In this document: positions 10,985 to 22,133 of the stretch, piece after piece | How positions within the stretch are numbered: the stretch's first letter is position 1 | Layout of the letters: every line of letters starts with the position of its first letter | Assembly: GCA_035578155.1 (NCBI GenBank) | Contig: JAPWDM010000001.1 | Span: forward strand, 12,375,543 to 12,439,542 | Reading direction: 5' to 3' | Origin: Brachynemurus nebulosus | Lineage: Eukaryota; Arthropoda; Insecta; Neuroptera; Myrmeleontidae | Length of the DNA stretch: 64,000 bases | Notes under the pieces: model-generated | The model's input: the letters and a program-made list of their open reading frames with translations, nothing else | Told to the model about the DNA's origin: nothing | Databases searched by the model: none | Program-made: the position numbers and the translations under genes

Positions 10985-11489
10985 TCGACAAGAGCCAATT
11001 TTATGTTATCTAGACTACAGTTCATGTAGTTTATACTCACTTTCTTTTTATATTGACGCACCATGGTGTATGAATTCGCCTAACATATAGACAATAGACA
11101 ATTTTTTGTTAATTAATTTATAAAAAAAAAATTAAGCACAATACAGCTTTCATTTTTGGTACATATATTGTCAACAAAACGCCAAACATTTGATGCCTGA
11201 GTCCCTGCTATATATATAACTATTTTTTTTTTTTGTACAGCTGTTTCTTTATAAGATTTCAAAACGCGCGTTATTTTTAAAAATTATGCCTGTATAATAA
11301 CAAAATACAAAGATGTCACTTTCACCGCTTTTCTTTGATGAGTAACTCATAACTGACAAAATTCAGTAGCATAGACTGATCTATAACCTTGTGCGGCCAT
11401 AACACTGACGAAGAAATATCGAGAGGCAGCTCTGTCTAGATTCGCCCCTACTGTCCAGATTCGCCCCAACTGATGGTACTATTGTGAAA

Positions 11490-11863
11490 ATTATATTAAT
11501 TTTGTCAATTAAAGTATTACCATTGTAACTATCGAAAAATCTTTTTCAACGTTGAAGGCAATGAAATATTACTTCGGACCTACCGTTAAGATCCATTAAT
11601 CTTCCCACTAATTCTCCCCATCCAATTTCTATACCAAAAGTAGCGAGGTTACAGCAGTCCTATACCAAAAGTAGAGCATTACAGCGGTTTTACATCAAAA
11701 GTAGTAAGGCTACAGCAGTTCTATATCAAAGGTTGTAAGGCTAGAGCGGTTCTGAATCTTAATTCAAAGGTAGTAAGGTGACAGCAATTCTGTTCTAACA
11801 CTAGTAAGGTTAGAGGAATTCTATACCAGAAGTATTAAGGTTACGGTGGTTCTATACTAAAAG
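11490..11863 (+). repeat. Dispersed repeat with internal minisatellite, copy 1
   Basis: After a unique-looking head (attaccattgtaactatcg…cggacctaccgttaag) come seven or so degenerate units of about 31-37 bases around 'ctataccaaaagtagtaagg' and 'ttacagcggtt' (11627-11863). An inverted copy lies at 17340-17672 plus 18795-18840. This copy shows the uninterrupted site into which the 17675-18792 element inserted in the other copy. Confidence 0.8.
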
Positions 11864-12924
11864 ATTTGCGAAAACGAAATAAAAGTCGCATATGAATACA
11901 CGTTTTTTTCGATTATAATTGTGGCTTTATAATATAAAAACGAAAGCAAACGTACGCTTTATTCAGAGTTTATTGAAGAACCGCGGTCCCATAACGATCT
12001 ACCGTTTGTTCAGAATTGCTAAATCGGTTCCATGTAGGTCATCCTACTCCTTACTGCACAAATTTGTGCAATGTAGAAGTAGTAAAACATAATAAATTAT
12101 TATCTTGTTGTACGAAATTTGTTTCACGGCCCCGCGAGTTAACCTTGCATCGATCCGGCCATAAGTGCAATATCTCATATCTCAGAAATATCAAGTGAAA
12201 TTATTTCATTAAAAATATTTTAAATTTCTAACTTGTGTGTTTTTATTAAGTTATAGGTGTGTTATACTAGGGCACCCACACTCGGGGGTAGGGGACTCGC
12301 CCCTTCTCGCTTTTAGGGAAAAGATAAAATATGTAAAAGTTTTAATTTTGATCTTTAATTGTATTATATTTGGGGAAAAATTGCAAAGGCCCGGCAAAAA
12401 ATGAAATGTTTTTTTCGCTCGCAACTTGAATTTTTGAATTTTTTTTTTTGTTCCTGGCATCCCGTTAAAATTGAAGCTTTTTTGTCATCCAAAATATAAA
12501 ATATTTCCCTTACCCCCAGTTCTAGCTTCAACTGGTAATTTTTTTAGAAAACCGCATGAACGTTCCTGTGTAGATTTTTAAATATTTTCATCATCAGCGT
12601 CATTATATTTTTCCTCGTTTATAACCACAGATATACAAGATTAAGTATACATATAAAAATGTATCGTTCGTAAGGTGGCTGTGCAATTTACACCGCTTCT
12701 GATTTAGTCTGTTACTGTTCGTCATAAAGGTCACGTCGTTCTTAGTGTCACTGTTTTTTTAATCAACTCGTGAAACTTAAACAGAAAAAAATATGAAGTG
12801 TGTCGTATTTAAGTGTAAAAATTCTATTGAACAAAAAAATTCTCAAAATAAAGGGACATCTTTCTTAAAATCAATAAATATATTTTTAAATGTTAGTTGC
12901 TAGTCACATAGGTCGGCAATGACA
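11864..12924. other. No gene recognised
   Basis: AT-rich. Short frames at 12016-12198 and 12251-12460 show no domain. A G-rich patch 'cactcgggggtagggg' is near 12280. Nothing else can be supported. Confidence 0.5.
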
Positions 12925-12925
12925 G

Positions 12926-13020
<95 letters not shown>
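12925..13020. repeat. (TA)n microsatellite
   Basis: A nearly uninterrupted TA run. Confidence 0.97.
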
Positions 13021-13024
<4 letters not shown>

Positions 13025-13274
13025 GAAGATGCGGAGTCATACATCAACATGTTTGTGCTGATACAAATGATGTGTTTTGTTCCATGTATCATAATTGTTT
13101 GGTTCGGGTAGCGGTGTCCACGTCATTTACTGGCGACAGTGGGCACGGTAGTTATGAAAAAGGAAATTAAGATCCTGTATATCTATATGTTTATAATTCT
13201 GTGAGCCATTCTACATATACATATGATGAATCTAATATTTATAATATATATACAAAAGTAAACATAAGCAACAA

Positions 13275-13276
<2 letters not shown>

Positions 13277-13359
<83 letters not shown>
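13277..13359. repeat. (TA)n microsatellite
   Basis: An uninterrupted TA run only about 260 bases from the previous one. Confidence 0.97.
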
Positions 13360-13361
<2 letters not shown>

Positions 13362-13966
13362 TTCGAATACTACCATTCCATACATAATTGTGCATGTTTT
13401 GGACTAGCCAACCAACGTGGGCAATTGTGTATTTTCAGAAAGCCGATTTCACATTAAAATTTAAATAACAAAGAGGAGAAACAAAATAAAGATTGCAATA
13501 TATGTACGTATATGTATAGATACGTATATGTAGAATGGTTATGTTTGCTATTCAACATTAAAACTTGAATGTATGTATATGTGCTTTTGGGGCATTTTTT
13601 ATATTTAATGAAGAACAAATTTCCCCTGACAATTGCAAAATAAACTATTTTATTATATTGGTAAATTTACAAAGCTGTTTTTTTTTTTTTTTTGTCAGAT
13701 TGCACACGAAGAGTATTTCATGTAATTTTTTATCAGATTTAATTTTTACGTGAAAAAAAACGGAATAGATTATTTCTTTAATGAATAAAATCGGCTATAT
13801 TTGCTACGATAGCGTGTACTGGCCGATGAAAGACTAAAATGTTGTACGATTTTTTTGTCTTCGTAGTGTTTTATCAAGAAATATTCGAGCTGATTGTACA
13901 TTTTGGTAACGTTGCACATCCAGATTGATAAAGAAGAGTAAATAGAATAAATTGAACAGTCTAGCC

Positions 13967-14144
13967 CAAAGGTTCCCAAAATCTTTACCCCCGCGGCTCC
14001 CTTAGAGTACAAACAATTTACAGTGGCGCCCATAGGCCACGGAATAGAATTTTTCAAAAATTTCACCCTAAAACAGAAGTGACAAGCAGAAAAGAACACC
14101 TTCACAGACACAAACTGCCGCGGCACATAGTCTTGGAACCTCTG
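13967..14144. mobile_element. hAT-type MITE, 178 bp
   Basis: Left end CAAAGGTTCCCAAAATC and right end CTTGGAACCTCTG are imperfect inverted repeats of the common hAT 'CAGAGGTTCCCAA' type. GTCTAGCC (13959-13966) and GTCTCGCC (14145-14152) form an 8-bp duplication with one change. The interior is GC-richer than its surroundings. Confidence 0.75.
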
Positions 14145-14152
14145 GTCTCGCC

Positions 14153-15364
14153 CATATGTAAAAATTACATGTAAAAGCTAATTTTTATGACAAAAATGAA
14201 CTTTGAGCTCACCTTCTACATACCCTCCATGTATCTATAGTTCTAGGGAAGCCCTAACAGTTTCGTAGTACACGTAACGCGTTGCACAAAAGTGAAAACT
14301 CTGTAATGACTTTAAACTCGATATTGAATTTTGATTGTTCGCTTCTAATGAACACTTTTTTGTGAAAAACATTGTAAGAAACTGTTCGGATTACGATGAA
14401 TAAACATTTAAATATTAATATTTTAATGTTTCCAAAAACAAAGAAAAAAAAATTTGATTTGAATTTCTAATTTTCTTTTTTTTTACATAAAGAGAATAAT
14501 AAATAATGCATTCTCGTTTTCCATTTTACTTAATTTCTGTCCCTTTTACTAAAATATAAGTAGCTACTCATTGACATATTATTATTTACTACTTATATTA
14601 TAAGGATAACAAATACCTACTTTAAAAACCAAAAACAACTTTCTTTGAATGTTGTCTTGGAAAAAATCGTATTCTTTTAAAACTTAATTTTAATAGCGAA
14701 CTTTAATGGAATAGAGCTTTAATTTTTGAGTATGCTTTTTCGTAAGGGTGACTGTAGGTCGCGAACAGTCCCGTTTTTTTGTCTCTAAGCCATTGCGTTA
14801 ATTAGATATTTTCAATTTTCTTATGACTACTACTTCGATCTCGCTCCCGTGCCAATAAAATACGGACGGAAAACTTTTTTTTGTCTTTCAAAAGAAAACT
14901 GGAAAAGAAAAATCAAAATATTTTTTGCAAAAACTTTTTTAAACTTTATGCGCATAAGTTCGCAAAAATTTATGAACACGTCTTTGTATTTAATCGAATT
15001 TCTTTTACAGTGCTAAATAGTGCTAGTACGCTCCAGTTTTTCATTCTCACGAACTGAAACAGAATTCTTCTAATACCGTCGTTCACAAAATGTATAATTT
15101 TATAACTGAATGAAGAGTTTGATCGGCTGAAAATGAAATTGACAATATTGAAAGAGCTAAGCCACACTTTTGGAAAGTGAAATATGGGAGAAAATTGGGG
15201 ATACTATATTCATTAAAACATATTTCCTGGCATTCCCGTAACCTAGAAAACAAATATATTGTATAAATATCATCTCGGTCAGTCAAATCGTTCAGAAGTT
15301 ATACAATCACTAAGAGACGCCCCAACGATTATATAATGTATAATAATATATACCTCTTTTCAGA
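14153..15364. other. No gene recognised
   Basis: AT-rich sequence. The short minus-strand frames at 14970-15286 overlap one another and have no recognisable domain. Confidence 0.5.
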
Positions 15365-15535
15365 TACAATTGATCATGAGTTTTCGTTAAAAAATTAAAC
15401 AATTCTTATATTCGAAACAAATCAATCTTCTATTCTTTTCTAAAAATAAACTACAGATTTAAAATTTACATAAATGCAATAATAAAAGAGATTAAGCCAA
15501 GAAAACGGAAACTATTTAAATTCAAAGTGACGAAC
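15365..15535. repeat. Dispersed repeat, inverted partner at 46320-46480
   Basis: 'gatcatgagttttcgttaaa…cttatattcgaaacaaatca…gagattaagccaagaaaacg' is found as a diverged reverse complement at 46320-46480. Class unknown. Confidence 0.65.
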
Positions 15536-15581
15536 CATGGTTAAATTTAACTGAAATGAACCATATTAAACTTCTTTATAA

Positions 15582-16143
15582 TCTATACATATAATAAAAT
15601 TGTAACGAGACCATTTCTGTACATGGAATATTTTTTGAAAATTGTACTGGTACTGTAAATAATTATCGATGTAGATACCAAAACAGTGATTTTAGAATTT
15701 TTGTCTGTCTGTCTGTCTGTCTGTTCACGCATCACGCAAAAACTATTGGATGGATTTTAATGAAATTTGTTGTGATGATAACTTATTACCTGGGTCAAGA
15801 TATAAAATATTTTTTACTCCGGGAAAATTTCTCATTCCCACGGAAAAATGGGAAAATTTGAAAACCATTTTGAGCATGTGTACACATTAGGTAAAAACTA
15901 TTGGACGGATTTTAATAAAATTTGGTGTGGTGAAAACCTATTACTTGGGTCAACATTTAAGATACTTTTTACTCCGGGAAAATGCCTCATTGCCATGGAA
16001 AAATAGAAAAACCATTTTGAACATGTGTATGCATTACACAAAAATTATTATTCTTTGCAAGTTCTGTATAATTATTACACTTACATACTTTTCATTGAGT
16101 TTATAACAATACTTTGCGTGAACGATGTCGCGGGTACGGCTAG
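15582..16143 (+). mobile_element. Non-autonomous Helitron-like element, 562 bp
   Basis: It starts TCTATACATATAATAAA, preceded by A, and ends in a GC-rich stretch then CTAG, followed by T; these are the diagnostic Helitron termini and A/T insertion site. The inside has a (TCTG)n run (15700-15725) and two direct copies of a ~180-base module ('tttttactccgggaaaat…aaaaactattgga(t/c)gg'). An inverted copy of nearly equal length is at 58335-58899. No coding capacity. Confidence 0.8.
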
Positions 16144-16144
16144 T

Positions 16145-16880
16145 ACAAAGTAAAACATTAATTCTTTACCCATACAGCCGCTGCTAATTTATGTTTTCAA
16201 GTAATATATCAAAAACTGTGTCATGTTTCAGTTGCGAAGTTTATTTTCTGTTAGAGTTTCCGATATCGATTGATAAGCACAAAAGACTGCAAAAATAATA
16301 CTTGTGGGACATTTCAAAGAGTATATGGTTACTCTGAATGGCCAAAGGCGACCATTCTACAAATGATATCTTTTTTTTTTGTAAAGCATATGTAGAATAA
16401 CAATGGCAATAACAATAATAATAAACGATCCTTATCAATATGAAAACTATTTCGTAAGAGAGGAAGGATTTTCATAAATATGTATATAGTTTTATGTCGG
16501 GTGATTGAATAGATTCGATTTGAAATTGTTTCTAAAAATTAGTTTCATTCGTTTGAATAAATTACACTAACTAAAAGTAGTAGAAAAATTGTGTTGTCTC
16601 TATACTTTCGAAAAGTAAAGATTCAATGAGATAATTGTTGGACATTTACATTATATCAAAATAGGAATAGGATGTATCAGATGGCAGAAAGAATTGCTTT
16701 TTGAAAAATGTTAAAAAATTCACGACAATCCACGCATTTGTATAAAAATCACGTGAGTACCGAACAAAAAGCGAGACCCGGTTCAAAGTTAACTTGCGAG
16801 GCCTTGAAACAAATTTCGTACAATAATAATTAAGTATAACAATTTATTGCATTTTTCTATATTTAGATTGTGCACATTTA
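16145..16880. other. No gene recognised
   Basis: AT-rich spacer. The 65-codon minus frame at 16241-16438 has no domain I recognise. Confidence 0.5.
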
Positions 16881-16882
16881 TA

Positions 16883-17049
16883 CAATTTTAATTTCAAATA
16901 TTATCGAGTGCTTGTGAGACATTACTACGTATCACAAACTTTTGTTTGCATTTCAACATATCAATACTGCGTGTGTTGAAATGCAAACAAAAGTTTGTGA
17001 TACGTAGTAATGTCTCACAAGCTCTCGATAATATTTGAAATTAAAATTG
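16883..17049. mobile_element. Near-perfect palindromic hairpin (foldback MITE or hairpin RNA locus)
   Basis: Arms 16882-16958 and 16974-17050 are 77 bases each and complementary except at one position (gagTgctt versus gagAgctt), with a 15-base loop. TA abuts both outer ends, matching a TA target duplication, but the palindrome makes this ambiguous. The near identity of the arms means that it is young or maintained. If transcribed it would fold into a long hairpin RNA. Confidence 0.85.
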
Positions 17050-17130
17050 TAACTGTTTCTCGAATCAGAGAGAGTACTAATACACATAGGTGATTGAATG
17101 GGTGTCCGGCTCGGACGCTTGCCGAGCATA

Positions 17131-17203
17131 CGATCGTTGGTGTAGAGGTTAGCACGCCTGGCTAGTTACCAGGAGATCCTGGGTTCGATTCCCGGCCGAT
17201 CCG
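17131..17203 (+). tRNA. tRNA-like sequence, anticodon AGU (Thr-type); SINE head or pseudo-tRNA
   Basis: A complete cloverleaf can be drawn. D arm: GTG/CAC stem at 17140-17155. Anticodon stem CCTGG/CCAGG with loop CTAGTTA (anticodon 17164-17166). T arm: CTGGG/CCCGG with loop TTCGATT. Box A (TGGTGTAGAGG) and box B (GGTTCGATTCC) are intact. Only five of seven acceptor pairs form; the first and seventh are mismatched, so a functional tRNA is doubtful. A T6 run at 17208-17213 would terminate Pol III. A strong hairpin GCTCGG/CCGAGC (17109-17127) lies just upstream. It may be the head of a SINE. Confidence 0.5.
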
Positions 17204-17339
17204 GATAATTTTTTCAATCACTTTGTGATTTTTAATTTACACATTTATACAGTCAAGTGTCGAATAACATACACGGAAATGATTTAGTAATTGCGAAGGT
17301 ACGGTAGATCCATATCAAACTGCGCTTGTTCAACAAAGT

Positions 17340-17672
17340 TAATGGTATAATATGTTTTAGTTTTAATATAGTTATTCTCGTTTTTATTATATTATAAAGT
17401 TACAATCATCATGAAAAGACGCATATTAATATCTGATTTTTATCTTTGTAAATCTTTTGGTATCACTGTAACCTTACTACTTTGCAACAGAATCGCTGTA
17501 GCCTTACTACTTTTGATCTATGATACAGATCTGCTATTTGGTATAAAATTGTTGTGACCTTGCTATAGAAAATTGATGGATAAAATTACAAAAGAGGTAA
17601 ATGGACCTGGGCTAACGGTAGGTCTTAAGTACGATTTTATTATATTCAGTCTTCAAAATATATTTTTATAAA
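17340..17672 (-). repeat. Dispersed repeat with minisatellite, copy 2 (split)
   Basis: The reverse complement reproduces the order of 11490-11700: the acctaccgtta motif, then 'ctatagcaag', 'tataccaaatagcagat', 'caaaagtagtaaggctacag'. The rest of the repeat continues after the inserted element, at 18795-18840 (caatggtaatagtttaattg). Confidence 0.75.
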
Positions 17673-17674
17673 TA

Positions 17675-18792
17675 ACGTAAAAGCCCCCATTATGGAACGG
17701 TATCTAATACTGGAACAGTTTTGACATTTACATATTTATTTCTTTAATTAAGTATGGAAACATTAAATACGAGGGGAATTTAAATTGAAAAATAATCATT
17801 CTATTAATAATAATTTTTGTTATCAGACGTTTCTTTCCGAAATAACTTCATTAAGGGGAGGTTTACTTGAGAGTCGTTAAAAAATATGGATTTTTTGCAG
17901 AAATTGGTAGCTAATTATGTGTAGAATCTGTTCCCTAAGTGATTTTGCTGAAAGTAATTTAAGGGAAGGTTGACTTGATATTTGATAAAAAAAAAATCGA
18001 TTTTTTGCCGAAATTGATAGCAAATTATGTGTAGAATATGTTCCCAAAGTGATTTTACTGAAAATAATTTAAAACCGAATCCAGCCTTCTATAAAAAAAA
18101 TTCAAAAAACGTAGTTCACGCAATAATGAGTATTAAATATAAAATTTTGAAAATACGTTTGTTTATAATATATATTTTATAATATCTCGGAACTACATTT
18201 TTGGAACTGGTAGACACGATAACTCAAAAACTGTTCGATGGATCCTTTTTTTAATTTTTTATTTTAAAGATAATTCAATTCTTCGGCACCTCTACCTAAA
18301 TTTGATACATTTTCAATTTTTTTTTTATTTTTTTAAATTTACTTTAAAGAGCGAAAAATAAGACAAAAATCGTAATCAAAAGTTCAAATATCCGCCATTT
18401 TTTTTTCTTTCAGCAATTTATTGATATTATAGGTAGAGGTGCCGGTACTCTTCATATATTTTATAAATCTTTTTTGGTTTTTGGATTTCGGTGGTTTATT
18501 ACCGGCGCTAGGATATCCACCAACAAGGCATTGGATTTTCGGATCGTCACACTGCACTATCTATAAAATGGACACTTTTTTATATTTTTCCTTGAAAAAT
18601 TTTTTTTTGTATAGTTTAATACTTAATAAATATGTGCACAAAATTTGAAATTGATATTTACTTCCGTTCTTGAATTTCTAAAAATTCTAGAAAAATACAT
18701 AATTTTTAAGGACTCTCGAGTAAACCTCCCCTTATGTAAATATCAAAACTGTTCCAGTATTAGATACCGTTCCATAATGGGGGCTTTTACGT
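17675..18792. mobile_element. TA-target inverted-repeat transposon, 1.1 kb
   Basis: The ends ACGTAAAAGCCCCCATTATG… are inverted and about 59 bases long with roughly one mismatch, ending …gacatttacata on the left. TA flanks both sides (17673-17674, 18793-18794). The target repeat is seen without insertion at 11490-11863. No transposase frame is present. A second inverted-repeat element (17854-18732) is nested in it. Confidence 0.85.
17854..18732. mobile_element. Nested AGGGG-ended inverted-repeat element
   Basis: AGGGGAGGTTTACTTGAGAG on the left is matched by the complement of ctcgagtaaacctcccct on the right, with TA next to each end. Inside the left half a ~100-base block is directly duplicated: 17854-17948 and 17949-18072 share 'tttttgc(a/c)gaaattg(g/a)tagc' and 'aattatgtgtagaat'. 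A 69-codon frame at 18439-18648 is unsupported. Confidence 0.7.
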
Positions 18793-18840
18793 TACAATGG
18801 TAATAGTTTAATTGATATCTTAATTTATTCTTAATATAGT

Positions 18841-19644
18841 TTTCAAAATACTAATAAAGTTTGGATATAGTTCAAAAAAATTACATATTTTTAAATAGGT
18901 GTTGCAATATATAAAATGTTATAGCGTCGGCACGGAAAACTCGTTAGAACGTTCCGAGTCCGAGATTAAAAAATGCTGGTTTATAATAATTGATTAATTT
19001 TCTAGACGTTTTAATAGTATATGTTATAGGTACACCAAGGGGCTAAAGTGTGAGTTTTAATCCCGAGTGTAAAGTTTGTTGACAGGGGGCCTGTAAAGAC
19101 CCGAGGGCAACAAATCATACAAGGAATGAAAAAACACGTTGGTCCTGTGGTGTATATACTATTTTTTGCAATTCCGGGTAATTTAAAATTATAAAATTTA
19201 AAAAAAATTTCTACTTAAATGTCATTCAAATTGTATGTAATAATATTCATTAAGTATACTTTGGATAAATCAATCGAATTGTACAACGTAATTTTTCTAC
19301 TCCTGCTATTAAAAGTAACATTTTGGGCACGGCTAACTATATGTAAAAATTAACAATTGCCCACACTGTGGGGAAATAGCGTGGGCATATAATTTCGCAC
19401 GGCTTAATATAATAAAACAGTTGGCTATGTCATTGATTTAATAATATAATCTATATAAATAGTTCTAAAAATATATGTATGTATGTTGATTATTTATTAT
19501 TGTTTCAATAGTTTCAAAGTATGCTTTGGCAAGAATTTGAACATCTTACCACTGACATTATAAATTTAAAAAAATTTTTACTACTTATTTAAATTTTATT
19601 TTAATTATTTAATGTTAAATTTTACAAAAAAAATGTGCTCGTAG
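18841..19644. other. No gene recognised
   Basis: AT-rich. A local inverted motif 'ttgcccacactgtggggaaa…gcgtgggcatataa' is at 19352-19392. Nothing else is supported. Confidence 0.5.
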
Positions 19645-19788
19645 AAAAAGTATAGTGTAAAATACGTGGGAAATGCTTATTTCTCACTCATATGAATTGT
19701 TGCACTCGCCCTACGGGCTCGCACAACAAACGCATATTCGTGAAAAATAAGCCTCTTTTTCCACTTATTGTACAATATACTATTTTAT
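19645..19788. mobile_element. Hairpin MITE, family shared with 54953-55096
   Basis: An imperfect ~60-base inverted repeat around a small GC-rich centre (ctcgccctacgggctcg). The outer consensus AAATAGTATATTGTaCAATA appears on the right end and, degraded, on the left. The same terminal consensus marks the hairpin at 54953-55096. Confidence 0.6.
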
Positions 19789-20940
19789 TTGTCGACGAAG
19801 GAGACATTATAATTTCGTTATGTCTGTCTGCACTTTGGTACATGCATAATATATTCTTGAAATAACAGGAGGGTAGGTAATAATATTATCTTTGTTCAAG
19901 GATCCATTTTGGCCAGTAGCGTATACTACAATAATTAATATAATATATAGGTACAAGTCCCCTTTAAAAATAATGGAAAACCAAGTAGAGATACAGAAAG
20001 AATAAATTAATTCTGGACAAAAACGAACATAAGGTACCCCTAAATTGTTAATATCAAACTGAAATTCCAAATTGTAAAGTGAAGCAAATACTGTCAAAGT
20101 GCATAACATATTTTTTGTCTTTATCTACAAGTTTAAATTTGTTTATTATTTTCAACTACCTAGGAACGCTATTTAATTTAAGTTAAATTTCTGTAAATTG
20201 TGCTTGCTGATAGGCTTAAAAGCGGGAGCGGAATAATTTTTTAGTCTCTTGGGACTAAAAGTGACACTTTACTCTACTCCCTGTTATGAAGGACTAAATC
20301 ATGTCTTTTAGTTCCGGAATTGCAAAAAAAATTTTTTTTTCTCAAAATCAAGCTTTTGTGAATTTAATTAAGTAATATTTCCCCCCATTTCCTACCCCTC
20401 CCCCTAAAAGTATTTTTACCTACATTTTGAAATTTCAACAAAGCAATTTTCCACAACAGATAATTAACTTATATGTATGTATATCCGTTATGGTGAAATT
20501 AGAAATTAATGATTCCCAGTATGTACATTGTACACATAAACCAATATGTACTGTTAGCCACATGATATCATCTCCTCCTCATCTTATTAAAATCAAGAGG
20601 CATTTGTCTGTCGTGTTGTGTGTCGGATGTTGTATGTACTGATTGCGGAAGACCACCCAATAACATTGGAACATCCTTCCCGAACATACGATTTATGTGT
20701 GAATGCAATGTAGTAGTACTGTGTACATAATTCATCAATATACGTAAACCTGATATCAAATATAGGACATACATACATACTCACAGGCGCATACAGGCAG
20801 ATCTACAATATTATAATATGGTAAAGTGTGTTTTAAACTACTTTGCATATACACTCATTTAAATATAGAATAAAGTTAATGAGATCAAAATGTGTTTACA
20901 TACAGTTCTGGGTTGTTGCGGATGTGATATTTGAATAGTT
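19789..20940. other. No gene recognised
   Basis: AT-rich. A 100-codon minus frame (19807-20109) has hydrophobic stretches but no recognisable family. 'tagttccggaattgcaaaaa' near 20315 is the complement of a motif near 19165. Confidence 0.45.
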
Positions 20941-20951
20941 ACATTATTTTT

Positions 20952-22055
20952 GTAGGCACTGGCACGCCACTTGGTAGGTCCAGGGTTCGATTCTCACGGC
21001 CGACTATGCTCGCGAAGGTTTTCTGCAGTTTTCCTTCACAAATCCAGATGAATATCGGCATAGTGCCTTAAGAAAACGGCTGCAGACGCATACCTACACG
21101 GAGAGAAAAATCATATAATTTTTGTAGATGAAATTTCAGAAAAATTACCATGCTCTCTTATAATGCATGCGCGATCGACGACCAAAATAAAAAATATGTG
21201 CTAGCATGGTAAAATTTAATGTCCTAACACAACTTTTATCACACTCTTATGCATATATGTTATAGTTTAATTCTTGTTGTACTCTTTCATTTGCGCATCT
21301 GACCCGCAACCTTATGTTGCTTGGGCGGTACCTGTAAAAACTTCGAACCTGTAAGAACTTTATGATACATACAAAAATGATTGCCAACAATATATTCTAA
21401 TACTAAAGATAGTGAAGTAACAAAATGATGAATTAAACGGTGACATCCCCGTCCTCTAGCACTGTGTAATGAATACTGCTTGCTGCTTGTAACACAGTCT
21501 AGTGGATCAAGGTACTTGGCCCGACTCGTCCGAACAAGTTGGTAGTCCAAACCTATGGTTAGCTATGTGACTTGCTATGAGTGAGGTACATTTCAACAGC
21601 GTTCACAATACACACAACCTTCTTTCTCTTTTTTTCTTTCTACTATTAGCAAATAGCATTTCAAATATTATAATACAGCATGGTAATTTTTGTAAGAAAA
21701 ACAATTAAAAAATATTTTTTGTCGGCAATGGAACTTTCTACTGTGCTGTTTTACAAATTTTACGGAGCTAATATTACGGAAACAATATTCTATCCTTTAA
21801 ATTTTCTATGATTAATTATATTTTATATTTTTACCGTACAAAATTGAATATGTTCACCTTTTACACGTCGATTGTAGTGCTGAGCACAGTAATTTTTATA
21901 TGAATTTTCTCTCCGTGTACCAAATCCTAGCCTTCACACCACTTATCTTGTCCTCACATGTATTGAAATAAATAAAGTTAAGAAATAATGATGTGGGTGG
22001 TGTCTGTTATAGACTGTCTGAAAAACGGACGTTAAACCTCATTACTATTATTATT
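20952..22055 (+). mobile_element. tRNA-derived SINE, split by an 821-bp insertion
   Basis: The head has a Pol III box B (GGGTTCGATTCTC) at about 20984. The body (ctatgctcgcgaaggttttc…gcatac) resumes after the insertion as caaatcctagccttcacacc…ggacgttaaacc and ends in an ATT-rich tail (ttactattattattac). Possible target duplications: acattatttt at 20941 and acatcatttt at 22056. Without the insertion the SINE is about 280 bases long. Confidence 0.7.
21097..21917. mobile_element. TA-target inverted-repeat element inserted in the SINE
   Basis: CACGGAGAGAAAAATCATAT on the left is matched by the complement of 'atatgaattttctctccgtg' on the right (one mismatch). TA flanks both ends (21095-21096, 21918-21919). 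The interior has no recognisable transposase; the 87-codon minus frame at 21287-21550 is unassigned. Confidence 0.85.
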
Positions 22056-22133
22056 ACATCATTTTCTGAAAGTATAGATCTTTAAAATTATGTCGTCAAA
22101 AGGAAAGAAAATTTACAAAGGAAGCGCAAATGA

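Larger units (their letters stand above)
10298..11476 (-). mobile_element. pogo/Tc1-mariner-like DNA transposon remnant
   Basis: Inverted ends CC(G/A)TCAGTTGGGGCGAA face each other and are flanked by TA on both sides (10296-10297 and 11477-11478). Additional 'gattcgcccct…ggggcgaatc' motifs lie inside each end (about 10483-10512 and 11437-11470), forming hairpins. The minus strand encodes a Psq/CENP-B-type helix-turn-helix typical of the pogo branch (10682-10780), but no DDE catalytic domain remains. A 198-bp hAT MITE (10787-10984) interrupts it. The HTH supports pogo rather than generic Tc1. Confidence 0.8.

Noticed and set aside
19807..20109. 100-codon minus frame with hydrophobic segments as a membrane protein
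   Set aside because: Hydrophobicity follows from AT-rich codons; there are no conserved features or gene context.
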